64,000 nucleotides of DNA from Hyposmocoma kahamanoa (taxonomy: Eukaryota > Arthropoda > Insecta > Lepidoptera > Cosmopterigidae), in the NCBI RefSeq assembly GCF_003589595.1, contig NW_020653200.1, positions 2,351,033-2,415,032 on the forward strand, written 5' to 3'. Made by a program: the position numbers and the translations under genes. The stretch's first letter is position 1. The number at the start of each line of letters is the position of its first letter. The notes beneath the pieces were generated by a model. That model searched no databases and was not told the origin of the DNA. It worked only from the letters and a program-made list of their open reading frames with translations. This document shows positions 24,922 to 37,300 of this stretch, in pieces.

Positions 24922-24930
24922 ACTGAATGC
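24748..24930 (-). CDS. BTB gene exon with start codon (BTB N-half)
   Basis: The acceptor follows a long T-run (T12 then GCACATAG), leaving nine untranslated bases before ATG at 24921. Fifty-eight codons end in STYFQ at the donor CAG|GTGACT. There are two in-frame ATGs (MAM); the first is used here. The exon encodes the dimerisation face and first helices of the BTB fold. Confidence 0.88.
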
Positions 24931-25207
24931 CTATGTGCAAAAAAAAAAAAATTAATAAAAGAAAGCATTAGCAAATGTCAAATGTATGTTTTAAGCCTAC
25001 TTTTGACAATCAAAATACTAGAAATTAGTATTTATTATTTAACCATAATTCTATTACAATGGATGTTATGATATGGAAATAGGGGAAGAAACGTTGTAAT
25101 CCCACTGTCATTAGAACCTATAAGGTCTGAGGTGATTTTTATGTTTATTGTGTAATGACTATAGATCACACCTAATGTAGTTGAAGACAAATTTCAAACA
25201 TTTGTAC

Positions 25208-25286
25208 CTGTGATTTAGATCTTCTCTCAGGAAAATACTAAATAAGTCACGTCCAGGTCTTTGTCGTATAAGGGATAGACCGGTCC
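25208..25286 (-). other. Probable 5' UTR exon of the BTB gene
   Basis: A 79-nt segment between a strong acceptor (pyrimidine-rich tract then GTTTACAG) and donor ACAG|GTACAA on the minus strand. It contains no ATG, so it would be noncoding leader just upstream of the start-codon exon. Inferred from splice signals only. Confidence 0.45.
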
Positions 25287-27574
25287 CTGTAAACAAAATA
25301 GACAGGAAGAAGTAAATAAAAGCAATAAGGCTGTTATAAAATTAATAAAGCCAACATTTCATCATTTTTGCCGCGACGCCGTTATGATTGACTACGGCCC
25401 AAGAACTCTTGACCTAGTCTCCTAGGATCACCCATATAATAGTCTATCAAAAGAGTCCACATACAGGTTGACAAGAATGCGAAATTGTATAGATCTATGC
25501 AGAACTGGCGCTTAATACTTCCTCTAGACTAAGCAATGGTGTGGTAACATTATAATATCGCTTAATATATGTGTTGCATATTTAAAAAAAATATGTGTCA
25601 CTCGCTTTGCATTTATTGGACGCACCGTTGAAGTCTTTTTTACTGTTTACATATTGTTTTTTAAGGAGCAATAGCAATAACGATGAAATTTGCACATAAT
25701 ATTTCCTGTTTGGATATCCATATACACATATCACACTATAAACATTGACAGTTTGCAGACTGTTTGTATTTTATAATTATTTTTAAAAATACTTTCATTA
25801 TTCATAACACAAAAAATTTAGGTGATATTACAATTGAAATAATGTAACTAAGAGATGAAGTAAAATATTAAAATAAGCTGTAAGTATGACATGTGAAGGA
25901 CAGGGTATCAAGTAACTAACATCCATTGAGCATAAAAACTGTACTAGTTAGAACTGTTTTTGCCTAAAATGTGTCTCTTAAACCAGACAATCATATAAAT
26001 CAGATTTTCATATACATAAGTTTAAATAAGAAACTGCACATACCCTTCTAGAACTCTTGCAGCTGTGATATGAAATGCATGCACAATTTTGCACTTTGCA
26101 TTGGCCACTTAACAACAGTTACATTTATTTTGTATTTGTTAGTCACCCTGTACTGTTATTTTATTATTTTTACATTAAAAGTACTGTTTTCTAGGTGGCT
26201 CATCTAGTAACATCATAAGTAATTATTAACAAGTGTACAATTCTTTACATTGCAACAACCATGAATAAGCTAGTTTAAAACCAATTTAGTTAATAAAGGA
26301 GCATACAAATTGAAATAAACAAAAGCTATCAACAAATGTTTAAGTCTTCGCATATGCAATATCTTATAAAACAATGGTTATTTTCAAAGTGCAGGAATTT
26401 GTGTTTATAATCAACTTTTGTTTATTCAATAGACTTATCAAGGAAAAAATGTTTTATTGTTTTATTTTAATTATAATATAAACCAATGCACTCTTTTGAA
26501 AATTTGTTTGTTACCATAAATCAAAGACACTATCTAATAAAGCTGCCTATATTTTTGGTGGCAAATACTTTAATTAGGGCTGTCAAGAAATATAGTGTTT
26601 GGATTAGGTATTACTGTACATTATAGTACAGTCCATCTATACAGATACGTCTTAATATGTGATATTAAATAGAAAACTGTCAAACAATGGTAGGGGTGCA
26701 AGGGTTACACCAGGTGGGTTTATTAAATAACCTTGCATATTAATGAAAAAGTTAATGGAAAATATGTTTGGACAAACAAGTCACTACTGCTATTTTTATA
26801 TTACCAAATTTTCAAAATGTTTGTATATTTCCTCCAAGTAAAAGTGGCATAACCACTTTTTTTAAATATAAGTTAAAATTACGATGAATTAATATATTAC
26901 ATATCACTTACATTAATTGAACATAAAATAAAGGTATAGTATATATACCATGTGCGTATTTGAATATTTTTATTACTGTGCACAAGGAACATATATACAT
27001 ACATAGTATCAATCTGTAGGTAAATGGTCAAAATCAACATAAATTTATTTTTTAATATTGTATCTATAAAAAAATGTAATGTAAACAGCAATAAATTGAT
27101 CAACAACATTACAATTGACTTCCAATTGGTATTATTGAACAATTGCATAAATTTTCCTCCTGGCTTATTGTTTTGAGTGCATTTATTTTACACAATTAGG
27201 TGTTACGAGGGCTCGTATCAATGTTATGCCTAGACAAGGCACTTCTACGCACACAATGGGGTTCATGTTGTCCAGCGAATCCTTTGTGGGCAAACAGCCG
27301 TGGGTGCTACACGGGCGCTCTGCGCTCGTCAGACATTAAAACAACTCTATGTCTATCACCAAAACATGCATTCTTACACTCTAAACTAACCGCAAAACAC
27401 TCACCAAGCGCAACAAATCACATCGCCATACCCAAAAACGACTTCACCGTTCGCAACTGCATGGATAAAAAAATACACGGGATGACGAAAGACCACCCCA
27501 GTCACGATGACATCAATCAATAACAATGTCGTCATCATGGACACAGTAAACAAGTAAAATGATTTTCAACTCAC

Positions 27575-27690
27575 CAATTATCGCCAGCGCCTGGCTTATT
27601 GCTACAAAATTAACGATACGATAAACCCACCGTGGATTACCCACGCCACCAATTTCACCAGAGAACAGAACCCACGCCGACCAATGTTGC
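27575..27690 (-). other. Probable first noncoding exon / promoter area of the BTB gene
   Basis: A locally GC-richer stretch ending in the minus-strand donor ATTG|GTGAGT at 27574. A second GTGAGT donor lies at 27404. The upstream boundary (transcription start) is not defined: no TATA box is evident. It is placed upstream of the BTB coding exons and is the best candidate for their promoter region. Confidence 0.35.
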
Positions 27691-27824
27691 CATAAAAAAG
27701 GATGTTTCTTTGCATTTGTTGACTTTTTGCCGCAAATACAGATAAAAAGTATTTAATTTCAAGTTAATAAGTAATACAAATCTTTTTGGAGAAACACTGA
27801 ATTATATTTTACAGTAAGTTCTAA

Positions 27825-27991
27825 GGGTCGTATTCTAGAACTCTACTCAATGCTCAAATCAGGACTTGAGTCTGATTTAAAGCACTAGAAATCATACTCA
27901 AGTACTTGCCATTAAGTATTCGTATTTCCAGTGCTTGAAATCATACTTAAGTCCTGACTTGAGCATTGAGTACAGTTTTGGAATACTACCC
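27825..27991. mobile_element. Palindromic MITE (about 80-bp inverted repeats)
   Basis: Almost the whole 167 bp is two inverted arms: the left runs GGGTCGTATTCTAGAACT, TACTCAATGCTCAA, TCAGGACTTGAGT, and the right is its complement. It forms a near-complete hairpin. Confidence 0.8.
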
Positions 27992-29395
27992 TCAAACTGA
28001 AACAGACCACAATGCTATTTCTGACTTATTTCAGGACCTCTGTATTCTTTTACAAAATAACCCTTATAGTTACTGCTCTTTTACTTTGTGAGAAATGGTA
28101 ACATTATATTTTGGTCTTCCTCTAGTGCTGTTATGAAATAAAAATCGATGGCACATTCACGATTATTTTTAATCAATTCCCGAAACTCTTAATTTAGTTT
28201 TCTATAATAATTTATGTCGTTAACATTACAATATTTGTATATTTTATGTATTGAAAATTGTTATATGTGTAGCATTTATTGTAGTAACATAAATTAATTT
28301 GCTTTTTAAGATCCATGAATCATTATTTTTACCCTATTAAATAATTAAGTAATTAGAAGATTGTCAATTCGGAATATTGTATAATACTAGGTATCAGATT
28401 GAATCTTAAAATCGAACTATGCAGTGTATACAACAGTGTCACATTACAAAGACAATACTTGGTAAAACATAGTAGTTTCATATTCAGTCGTAACATGAAT
28501 GTTACTAATGCTACAACTAAATTATTAGAATCAGCCCCAATATGCCAATATGTGTCAATATCATTGACCTACCAAATAGAAATTATATTTAATTTAAAAG
28601 CCTTCTCGTATAAATGGCGTCACCACTATTTACCAACCACTGGTATTTTAGAAGGCAATTAGAATCTATTGCAGAGTTGCTGTAATGCCAACCCCGGAAT
28701 GAATCTTTTTGGTTTCCATAAATAATTTAAATATAGTCTAAAAATGTAATTGTACGTAATATCCAAAAATCGATTACAAAACGATGAAACACATTGATTT
28801 GAGCAATTTGATATTGCGTACAGCTCTATTAATTCCACAGATTTAAAAATAATGTCCTAAAATTCGTTCATGGGCTTGTAAATAAAAAACGTAATTTTTA
28901 AACTTTTACACCATACACAGATATTTTATTTGTTGTGAATAAAATTGCCGCAGAGAAGGTAAAGTATGTACTATATTACTCCCATTTTTCTCGAAATTGT
29001 ACGTCTTCTAGCTGTGCGTTTTATGAATATGTCATAGTGTAGATACAAAATGGTTTTATGTAATTGTTCTTGCAATTTTTTGCGGTTATTATAATATTTG
29101 TTATGAGGAGTATTATTAGGTCGGGAGTAGCTAAAGAGCACGCTATGATTGTAGTTCTCGTATCATTTTCGCCGAAGACTGCGTGACCTTCAGGGGAGGA
29201 AAGGTCAAAGCAATGTTTATATAATTCGGTGAAGATGGTTTGTTTGGGCAGTGGATGTCGAACGCCGCGTGATCGACGTCGTCTTTTGTGACAAGTTTTA
29301 GTGTTCAAAACACGGTTCGCTGCTTACGATTTGTCACGTCTCTCACTATTTTTAGACTAAAAAGTTGGACTTTACTCTGAAATTACTAACATTTC

Positions 29396-29451
29396 AGTTT
29401 GTACTGTCAGACAAACAAACAGCGCCTAGCGACATTTTCTCCGTGGTTAAG
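29396..29451 (+). promoter_or_regulatory. Possible transcription start and first noncoding exon of the MDR gene
   Basis: TTTCAGTTTG at 29392-29401 matches the insect initiator (TCAGT), followed 55 nt later by the donor AAG|GTAAAA. The same bases can also be read as a branch point TACTAAC plus acceptor TTTCAG, which would make this an internal leader exon. Linking it to the coding exon at 33652 is inference. Confidence 0.3.
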
Positions 29452-30661
29452 GTAAAAACTTAACTTTATTTACTCATTCTTATTTCGTCGTTACTGAAAG
29501 TGTGTGGCAAATGAGGACATCATGCAATATGCATACAAAAAAATTATTGTAAATATTTCTTGTATTGTCTGGGTGCTGTTTAAGGAAAAAATTGCTGCCA
29601 AATGCCAAAAATTATACAAATAATTTTCAACATGCTTGTGATGAGAATATCGCAATTAATTTTTATAAAATGCATCAATTAAAAATAACATAATTAGTTC
29701 TGTATATAACATAATTATTTGAATATATTTAATGTAAACATGGTTATTATTATTAATACTCAACATGTTTTTATAATGCTAAAATATTAAACAACTTGTT
29801 TATTGTTTCCTATAAAGTTCACAATAACTCACTCTTTGTTTGCCCTTTTAGGGTTTGCATTAATGAGACAAAGTAAAATAAACAATGAACAGTGTAGCTA
29901 ACAAAGAAACAAAGTAAAACTTTAACAGATTTAGTATATTGTTCAGTTATTTAGCAATTAGAGGGCCCTTTAGGCATTACCTAAGATTTGTTTCCTAATG
30001 AAATCAATTTATGAATGATTAAATGCATTTGATTACTTTTTATGTTTAATACAGTGTTAAAATCAAGGATGTCTTTATTTGATGTAACATACTATACAGA
30101 TTATTCTAAACAACTGTAACCAAAAAAATAGATCCTTATTCTCATATAATATTATTACAACTTTTTGTTCAACTGTGTACGAAGGTCAGACTTATGTTAT
30201 GAAAAAATTCATTATGGCATGTGGAGGGGCCAGTACATATCTTATCAAGGTGCGTTAGCACATCGAGCGTTGTGTTTTCTTTAAGTTTTTTCTTTAAATT
30301 ATTTCACTTTCGAACTGGCGGCAAAAGTTTTGAGGTAGTGGGGAGGAATTTTTAAAATTTTTTCATGACCTTCAATTCAAATGCTTCATTCGAAAAATTA
30401 TAAAAATGGAGTATGCATTCGAGTTGCGTGTCGTAAATGAAAATGAGATATATAGTCCTAATGGAGCTGAGTTCTACATGTGTAAAATATAAGTAAAATG
30501 AATATTTTTACGTTTTTCCATCTTATTAAAGATATGGGCAATTTAAAGCAAGCTTAATTTATTATCAGTTCGCGATGTTGTCCAAGATGGAGCATACTTG
30601 TTCAGAAAAAGTGCATTAACTCTTGCATTCAAAAGGGCCAAGTATAATCGATCAGTAAATC

Positions 30662-30842
30662 TTTAGTAGCAGTAGAACTCCTGAGTTCGTCCAGTTTAGT
30701 ACTGCCACCTTACCTATTTCTGCCGCCAAGCAGTAGTGCCCCTCAGAGCTTTGCGATTTAAAGCGGTGAGTGGCACTGTAACTGTTAAGGACAGGTGTTT
30801 AGCTTATCATCAGGCGCACGACTTGTTCGTCCCGTCACTTGA
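30662..30842 (+). repeat. Retroposon tail, copy 1
   Basis: Shares TTAGTAGCAGTA, ACTGCCACCTTA(C/T)CTATTTCT, GCCGCCAAG and CCCCTCAGA-CTTTGC blocks with 36957-37243, but lacks about 100 internal bases. Confidence 0.6.
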
Positions 30843-32224
30843 TGTTATAAAAAAAAGAACAAGATTTCACACCCAACTGACTCTGTCGTGTCTTTTTTAC
30901 CAGTCTTACAATCCCAGCAACATTGTACAGTTTTACCTTAAGCCGTAGTTAACTAAATCTCTAGATAAGGTGGTATTATGTTATACCTATGTGATAAAGT
31001 TTGTTGGGTACTTTTTTTCGTTAAAAATTCGATCACGCGACTACCCGACTTGTCATTTGTATATGTATTATTTGTTCTGCCGATTCTTCAATTAAGCGGA
31101 GCGATTCTTAATTTGTCTGTTTGTCGATTTGCTTGTCCATTACCAGGCTATTTATAAACGTGAATTTAACGAGGTCGTTAATGACAATGGGTATAGACTT
31201 ATTATATTTGATTTGTTCTTATATAAAGAGTACCTTAAGATAAGGCGCCGAATAAGGAACATTTTTGGCAAGAGTTACTTGGTACAGAGTAAAATGAAAC
31301 AAAATATTTTGTCTGTTTCCTTGAACGCTTACAAATCGATGACCAAGTTAAGATTTTAATGGATTTTCACTGGTGTCGCGGTGGTGGCAAGGCCTCGCCA
31401 GTTGCAATGTAGGTCTGTCGATTATAATGTTTACGTTTGTACATGTTTTTGTCGACCGAAATTTTTTACTGAAATTACTAGGAACTTGCGTGCTTGTAAA
31501 ACGGTAGTTATCAGCCTTCGGTCTACGCAAAAGAGGACCTGAACGAAATTGGCACTATAACAAACCAGCAGAATTTGTTAATTGAACATTTTTGCTAAAT
31601 ATTAGAGTTGCTCACAGTCTTTGTCTTCACGACGCATTTATTAGAGTTAGAGTTTAGATAATGACGCAGCTATTGGCAATATACACGACTGCGACGTCCT
31701 ACTTAGCCGCTATATTTATTGAACAACATTAAGGTCCATTACCCTCTATGCACTGTGTGCGTATTATACCATAATAAGTATTTTCGAAGTTTTTCAAATC
31801 GATTATAACTAATTGAAGATTTCTTACCACGGTATAATTACTTTTTATTTTAACGATACTGATAAAATAGAAAGAATTCATACCGTTGGAAGAAATCCGT
31901 AATTAGTAATAATAATTTAGTGAATAACCACGAAAATCATAAATTCTACGATTCAAATTATTCTTTAGAATCAGACCTTTTACAGAATACTACGCAGTAA
32001 TTATAATGTTGTTTTGTGATTAAACTAAACAGTTTCCTTGTTACTATGACACACGTAAAGAAAAACCTAGTAAGCTCAACATTCTGCACTTAAGCATCTT
32101 GTGTGTGATCTCTTGAGGCGTATAATTTATCTGGGTAAAAAATGTTGCAATAAGCTAATTGCGAGCATTAATTGATACATCACAGTGTCCTGCGCGTCTA
32201 AGATTGGTCGCGAATTAAGATGCT

Positions 32225-32690
32225 AATTCCACCAGCGAGGCGAGGCGAGACGAGACGAGGATTGAAATTTGTATGGCTAAATTTTAATTCTCTCCTGGCG
32301 CATCATCGGTGGAAATGCTCTGGATTGACGAGGATGGGCGAAGCGAGAATTGAAATATATCAGTAGATGTAATATTGAAACGTATTGCTGCCTACATAAA
32401 GTAATTATACTCTGCAACGGAAACACGATTTCTCGTGATGGCGTGATATTAATATCAATCACGAATTTGTGCGGTACGTACGATTTGAGATTTAAAAAAA
32501 AAGATGGCTTCTTCTGTTTCTTGTTCCGTTAACGTATTCAATAGTAATAATTTACGAGACGTGTTTCTTTAGCCGCGTGTTTATCGCTAGACGATTTTCT
32601 GTCCACAACCACAACACGAGCTCGCGATGGCTCACGCGATCTATAAATTCAATTCTGGTCTCGCCTCGCTAGTGGCAAGCCACCTTTATC
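32225..32690. mobile_element. Degenerate TIR element
   Basis: The left end CCACCAGCGAGGCGAGGCGA is inverted at the right end (GTCTCGCCTCGCTAGTGGCA). The ends resemble those of 42204-42482. Confidence 0.5.
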
Positions 32691-33651
32691 TCACAAGAGA
32701 TTTTGGAGTAGATGCTCGTATCGGCAACTACACGTCTTGTAAAAATGTTTCCTAAACGACTAACCTGTGTTAATTCATACCCTAACACAGCTTTTTGAAG
32801 TTATTAGAATATACAGTTCCGAACAAAGCCCTTAATACTGAAAACCTAAAAACATTAGGACGATGGCACATTTTGGTGTCTGAGGGAGAATACCTTTTTT
32901 GGTAACTTGTGGCAATGATTTATATCAATAGTATGATGCTCGGGAGTCCACTTTCATGCTGTTGAATAACAACAATATCTAATATAATTCAAATATACTC
33001 GCAAGGTTTTTGATTAGCATTTTGATAGCAAATCTCGTTATATCATAATCGATAATCGCACTAGATAACGCGCGAATAAACAAGATATTTCGCGGGTCGT
33101 TAGCGTATGCCGCGAGTTTTTTTTTATGCAGGATGTAGTCCTAGAATATTATGAACACATGTATGATTGATCAAACAACAAACAAAATAATGTCTATTTT
33201 AATGTGTTCTCTAAGATTCTAGTTACTAGACTGTTTTACAATTAGTCGTTAAACAGTCAATATTAACCAATGTCCTTTAGTTCGAATGAAAGGAACTTTT
33301 TAATCAGTTGCATAAAGTGCTCCCAATGTTTCAATCATTGTATTGAGGGCACACACATATTAAGTCCTTGAAGTACCTATTGAAATAAACGTGTCATCGA
33401 AAATATTCGTTCGATCGACATGATTATTGTTTACTCTGCGATTTTATGCAAGTAATAACAGTTTACGACTCTAGTGTTGCGAACCCCCTACATCTTAAAG
33501 TAACACTATAATAATATAAATTTGCCTTAAATCGATCGACGTAATGGCTCGTCTTACTTTTATCACCAACACATTATGTAAAGAATACGTGCGGACGGTT
33601 TATTACCTATAAACATGTGTTTACTGTTGTTCCAGAAAAGATAAAGTCAAT

Positions 33652-34379
33652 ATGAGTAAACTATGCAGACAGGTGTCCATAGAGTCCCCCGGGCCGACGC
33701 TCAAAGAATGCGTGTTCAGTTTTGACGTCCCTGTCCCAGAGGTTCCTATGTACGGTGCCAGAATCCGTGTAGTATACGCCGGAGCTTGTTACCGCGCAAA
33801 CAGAACAAGATCTGCCTCCGTTTGCAGCACTTCCTCAGTGTCTTCAATCGGAAGCCTTTCCGGAGAGATGGAAAGCTTCGGCATTCATACTTCAACACCT
33901 GCACATATCGGTCTTCGGGATGGCGCACTGTTCCCTGGCTATGAAGTTGCCGGCGTCGTAGACGCTATCGGCAAGGCAGCTGAATGCGTTGAAGGCATCA
34001 CCGAGGGCACCAGAATAGTACTCTATCCTTACGAAGGAGTTCCACACGGGTATGCGGAGTACATCGTTGTGCCGGATTTCAAATGCCTGGTACCTGTGCC
34101 GGACCAATTGCATCTGAGTGTGGCGGCGATGTTGCCAACTGGCGCATTGTTGGCCATGAACACAGTGTACACGGCTGCGGAATGCTTAAAGCGGGTGCTT
34201 GATGGTCCCAATCACAAAGATAAGGCGACTATACTAATCGTAGGCACTGGGGGTCTTGCATTATGGGCGCTGCGCATCGCAACACACTACTTTAGGCGTG
34301 GGTCGTACCATGAACGCATTCGGATCTCCGTCGCTACGCTCAAGGATGAAGGATTTATTCTTGCTAGAGAAAGTGAAAA
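33652..34379 (+). CDS. MDR gene coding exon 1
   Basis: Contains the ATG and 242 codons, ending GAA AA|GTAAGT (phase 2). Upstream, TTGTTCCAG at 33627-33635 is an acceptor, so 33636-33651 is the last part of a spliced 5' UTR. Confidence 0.88.
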
Positions 34380-37300
34380 GTAAGTTTCTTGGAGATCATT
34401 CTAATTAAACATTTTTGTATACCGTTTGATAATTTATCATTTAAACTTCGAATTGTTCGAAAATAGTCGTATTTGCAAGGTGTACGTTCCTGCGATTAGG
34501 TAGTCATTGTTCGTAAGGTAATGATTTCATAAAATTAAAACTTTGCATGTGTGTACAACAACTTAAATCATGTTGTTTCAATATTTGCCTATACCACATT
34601 AGTCTTTAGTAGAAACTGTGATATTTCTACAATAATTCGTACAAAACCTAATGTATACAAACAAGACCCTGACTTACCTTAAGTAACGACTAGCGCACAT
34701 TGGCAGGATTAACGTTGTGCAGTGGAACGAGGACTTGTACGAGAAGCAGTTGATCGAGCGCACGACAGACGCATGCGGCGGGCCAGTTGACGTCGTCATG
34801 AACTTCGGTACCACTTCGCGCTCCTTGCATCGCTCGCTGCAGTGCCTAGCTCGTGTGAGTACTCTATTAGTATTACGATAAAGTAACCTTAAATAGATGG
34901 GAACACTGGCTCGACACCATACGGATGTTCATACCTTTTCTTACGGCGATAATGACCTAAGTGAGTGTTCCTCGTTCTTTCCCATTTAAGTAGTCTGTTT
35001 GAATGAAATATTTGAAGTTAAAATGACAATTACAGTTGATAGCGACATCTCTAGCCAAGGCGGGTAGCTGTAACGGTACCTAACTGGGCTTACGAAATAC
35101 TTTCATAGACTTTTCATAGATGTCGCTACGGCTGAAAAGTTGTTAAAACCAAAAAACAAAGATCCGTTAAAAAGCACTTAGAAAAATTCGCGAGGTTCAC
35201 TGGTTCGTTCTGTTGCTTAGTTCTAATAGCATCTGGCACGGTTTGCTAGGAAACGTCGGTTCGAATCCGGCCGGATCGAAAGACTATTTTTCTAAGTGTT
35301 CGATCTTTGTATTAATAATTATAACAATTTAGTGAACAAATTTCACAAAAAATAATGGGATATCAATTGAATAAAAATTTAATTAAAATGACAATTTAAT
35401 GAACTAGGGCGGAGTGGTGCTGGTGACAGAGGATGTCGGCGAGAAACTGCTACCAAAGTTTGCCAAGAAGGTGGAGGAGATGGGCGTGAACATCGCGATT
35501 GTGCCCAACGGCTCCATCGAGCAGCTCAAGGAACTCGTCAACTTAGTCGCGAGTGGCGAGGTGCGTTCCTGATAAAACTTTGTTCTAAAACATACTTAAT
35601 ATAATTTATAATTGCTTCCTTAGAGTCCATGATTAAACCATAACCTGAATTGGACTACATCGGAAGTAAAAACGAAACAGTTTGACCTGCTTTGACATAC
35701 CGCCTCTTAAACCGAGGCCTTGAGTTTGATTGCGGGCTCGCATCTCTTGAGTTTCTTGTAATTTATGTACGAAATTTTTAACGTAATTTAATTTGAATTT
35801 TACCAAGAGCTTTTCGTCGAAGGAAAACACCGTGATGAGATCGATAAAGGTTCACAACCCTCGGAAAATGTGTTAAGTCCCCATCCCGCGTAGGGCCAGA
35901 GTGGCGTGCTCAGCAATGGTACGTGTAAATGGATTGAATGACTGACATACACTTTTATTAACCGACTTCAAAAAAAGGAGGAGATTCTCGATTCGACTGT
36001 ATGATTTTTTGTATGTATGTTACGCGATAACTTCGGTATTTGTGAACCGAGTTTGATGATTCTTTTTTGTTGGAAAGAGGGTACCTCCATAGTGGTCCCA
36101 TTTAATTTTGAAAAAATCATCTACCTCTAAGGGTGACTGTTCACGCATGAAGATTCATTTTTATAAATAGCGCTTAATTTTTTTTATAAGGAGCCATTAT
36201 ATTAATGGTTGATTTTGCTATTCTCCAATTCAAGGCGTTTTTCTCTCTCAATATACTTTGAGTAGTGAGAGACCGATTTTTTTTTCTCCTGTGTAAACTT
36301 CCGTATAGTGGCGAACTAGTGGATGAATCCGGGTTTGCGCACTTTCCGGTAACCGATTGCAATAAAATTTGGCAAATAGATGTAATTCCACGAACTTTTG
36401 AGGTCGGTTTTTTAGTACTCTGTACTGAGATTATTGCAGTACGTTATGAATAACACTACGATAGAATAAAATATACGTGTTTTACAAAGTGCTAGAGCAG
36501 TATTTCAAATTATAATTTGTTCCACGTTCAGCGTAAGAGTTGTTTGTCCCAAGTTTATTTGCATAACAAAATGGGGCAAGGCTTTTAAATGCATATTGTT
36601 TCATTACAACGAGTTGTACAGCATCATATCAATCCGCATACGGCTTCATACTGTACACGGATTTTAGTAAGGGTCAATGTATTTTTGCCCGTCTTTGCTG
36701 CAGACCTAACATATTTCAGTCTTGTGTAAATGTAACCTGCGCAATAAAATCCCCAAAATAGCGTAGATAATAATTAATATATTAATCGAATTTAAAGAAA
36801 CCCTCTACATAAAAAAGTGTGTCCATCAGATGAGATGGAGATCAAATGCGCAGTTATTTTTTTAATGAAAAAAAAAAAAGAACGGTAATACGTGACGAAT
36901 TATAAGAAAGTTCATGCTGATAGAAGACGAAATGGGCTCTCTCACACCAGCAACACTTAGTAGCAGTACAACTTGTGAAAGAGTTCGACCAGAGAACTAC
37001 TGCCACCTTATCTATTTCTACCGCCAAGGAGTAATGGGAGTATTAAAGTGTTCTTGCTTAGAAGGGTAAGGGTGCTGGTGAAATTACAGGCACATGGGAC
37101 TTGTCAACTTGTCTCAGAGTGACGGGCGCAGTGGGAGTACCCCTCAGATCTTTGCCATTTAAAGCTCGAAGTGGCATTGCAATTGTAATGGACAGACGTG
37201 TCGCTTTCCACCAGGCGCACCATTTGCTCATCTCATCACTCAGTATCGTAGATACACATCATACTACGTTTTATTTGATTTCGGTTCGTAAATATAGTTA

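Larger units (their letters stand above)
27992..33635. other. Spacer between the two divergent genes
   Basis: Separates the BTB promoter area (minus) from the MDR coding exons (plus). It holds the possible MDR first exon (29396), two repeats and otherwise AT-rich unassigned sequence. A 95-codon minus ORF at 29021-29308 lacks an ATG. Confidence 0.5.

Noticed and set aside
27200..27523. 107-codon plus-strand ORF
   Set aside because: No family resemblance or codon bias; it overlaps the presumed BTB 5' region on the minus strand.
29021..29308. 95-codon minus-strand ORF rich in Arg at its start
   Set aside because: No ATG in the frame (starts at TTG with a TAA just upstream) and no clear acceptor.
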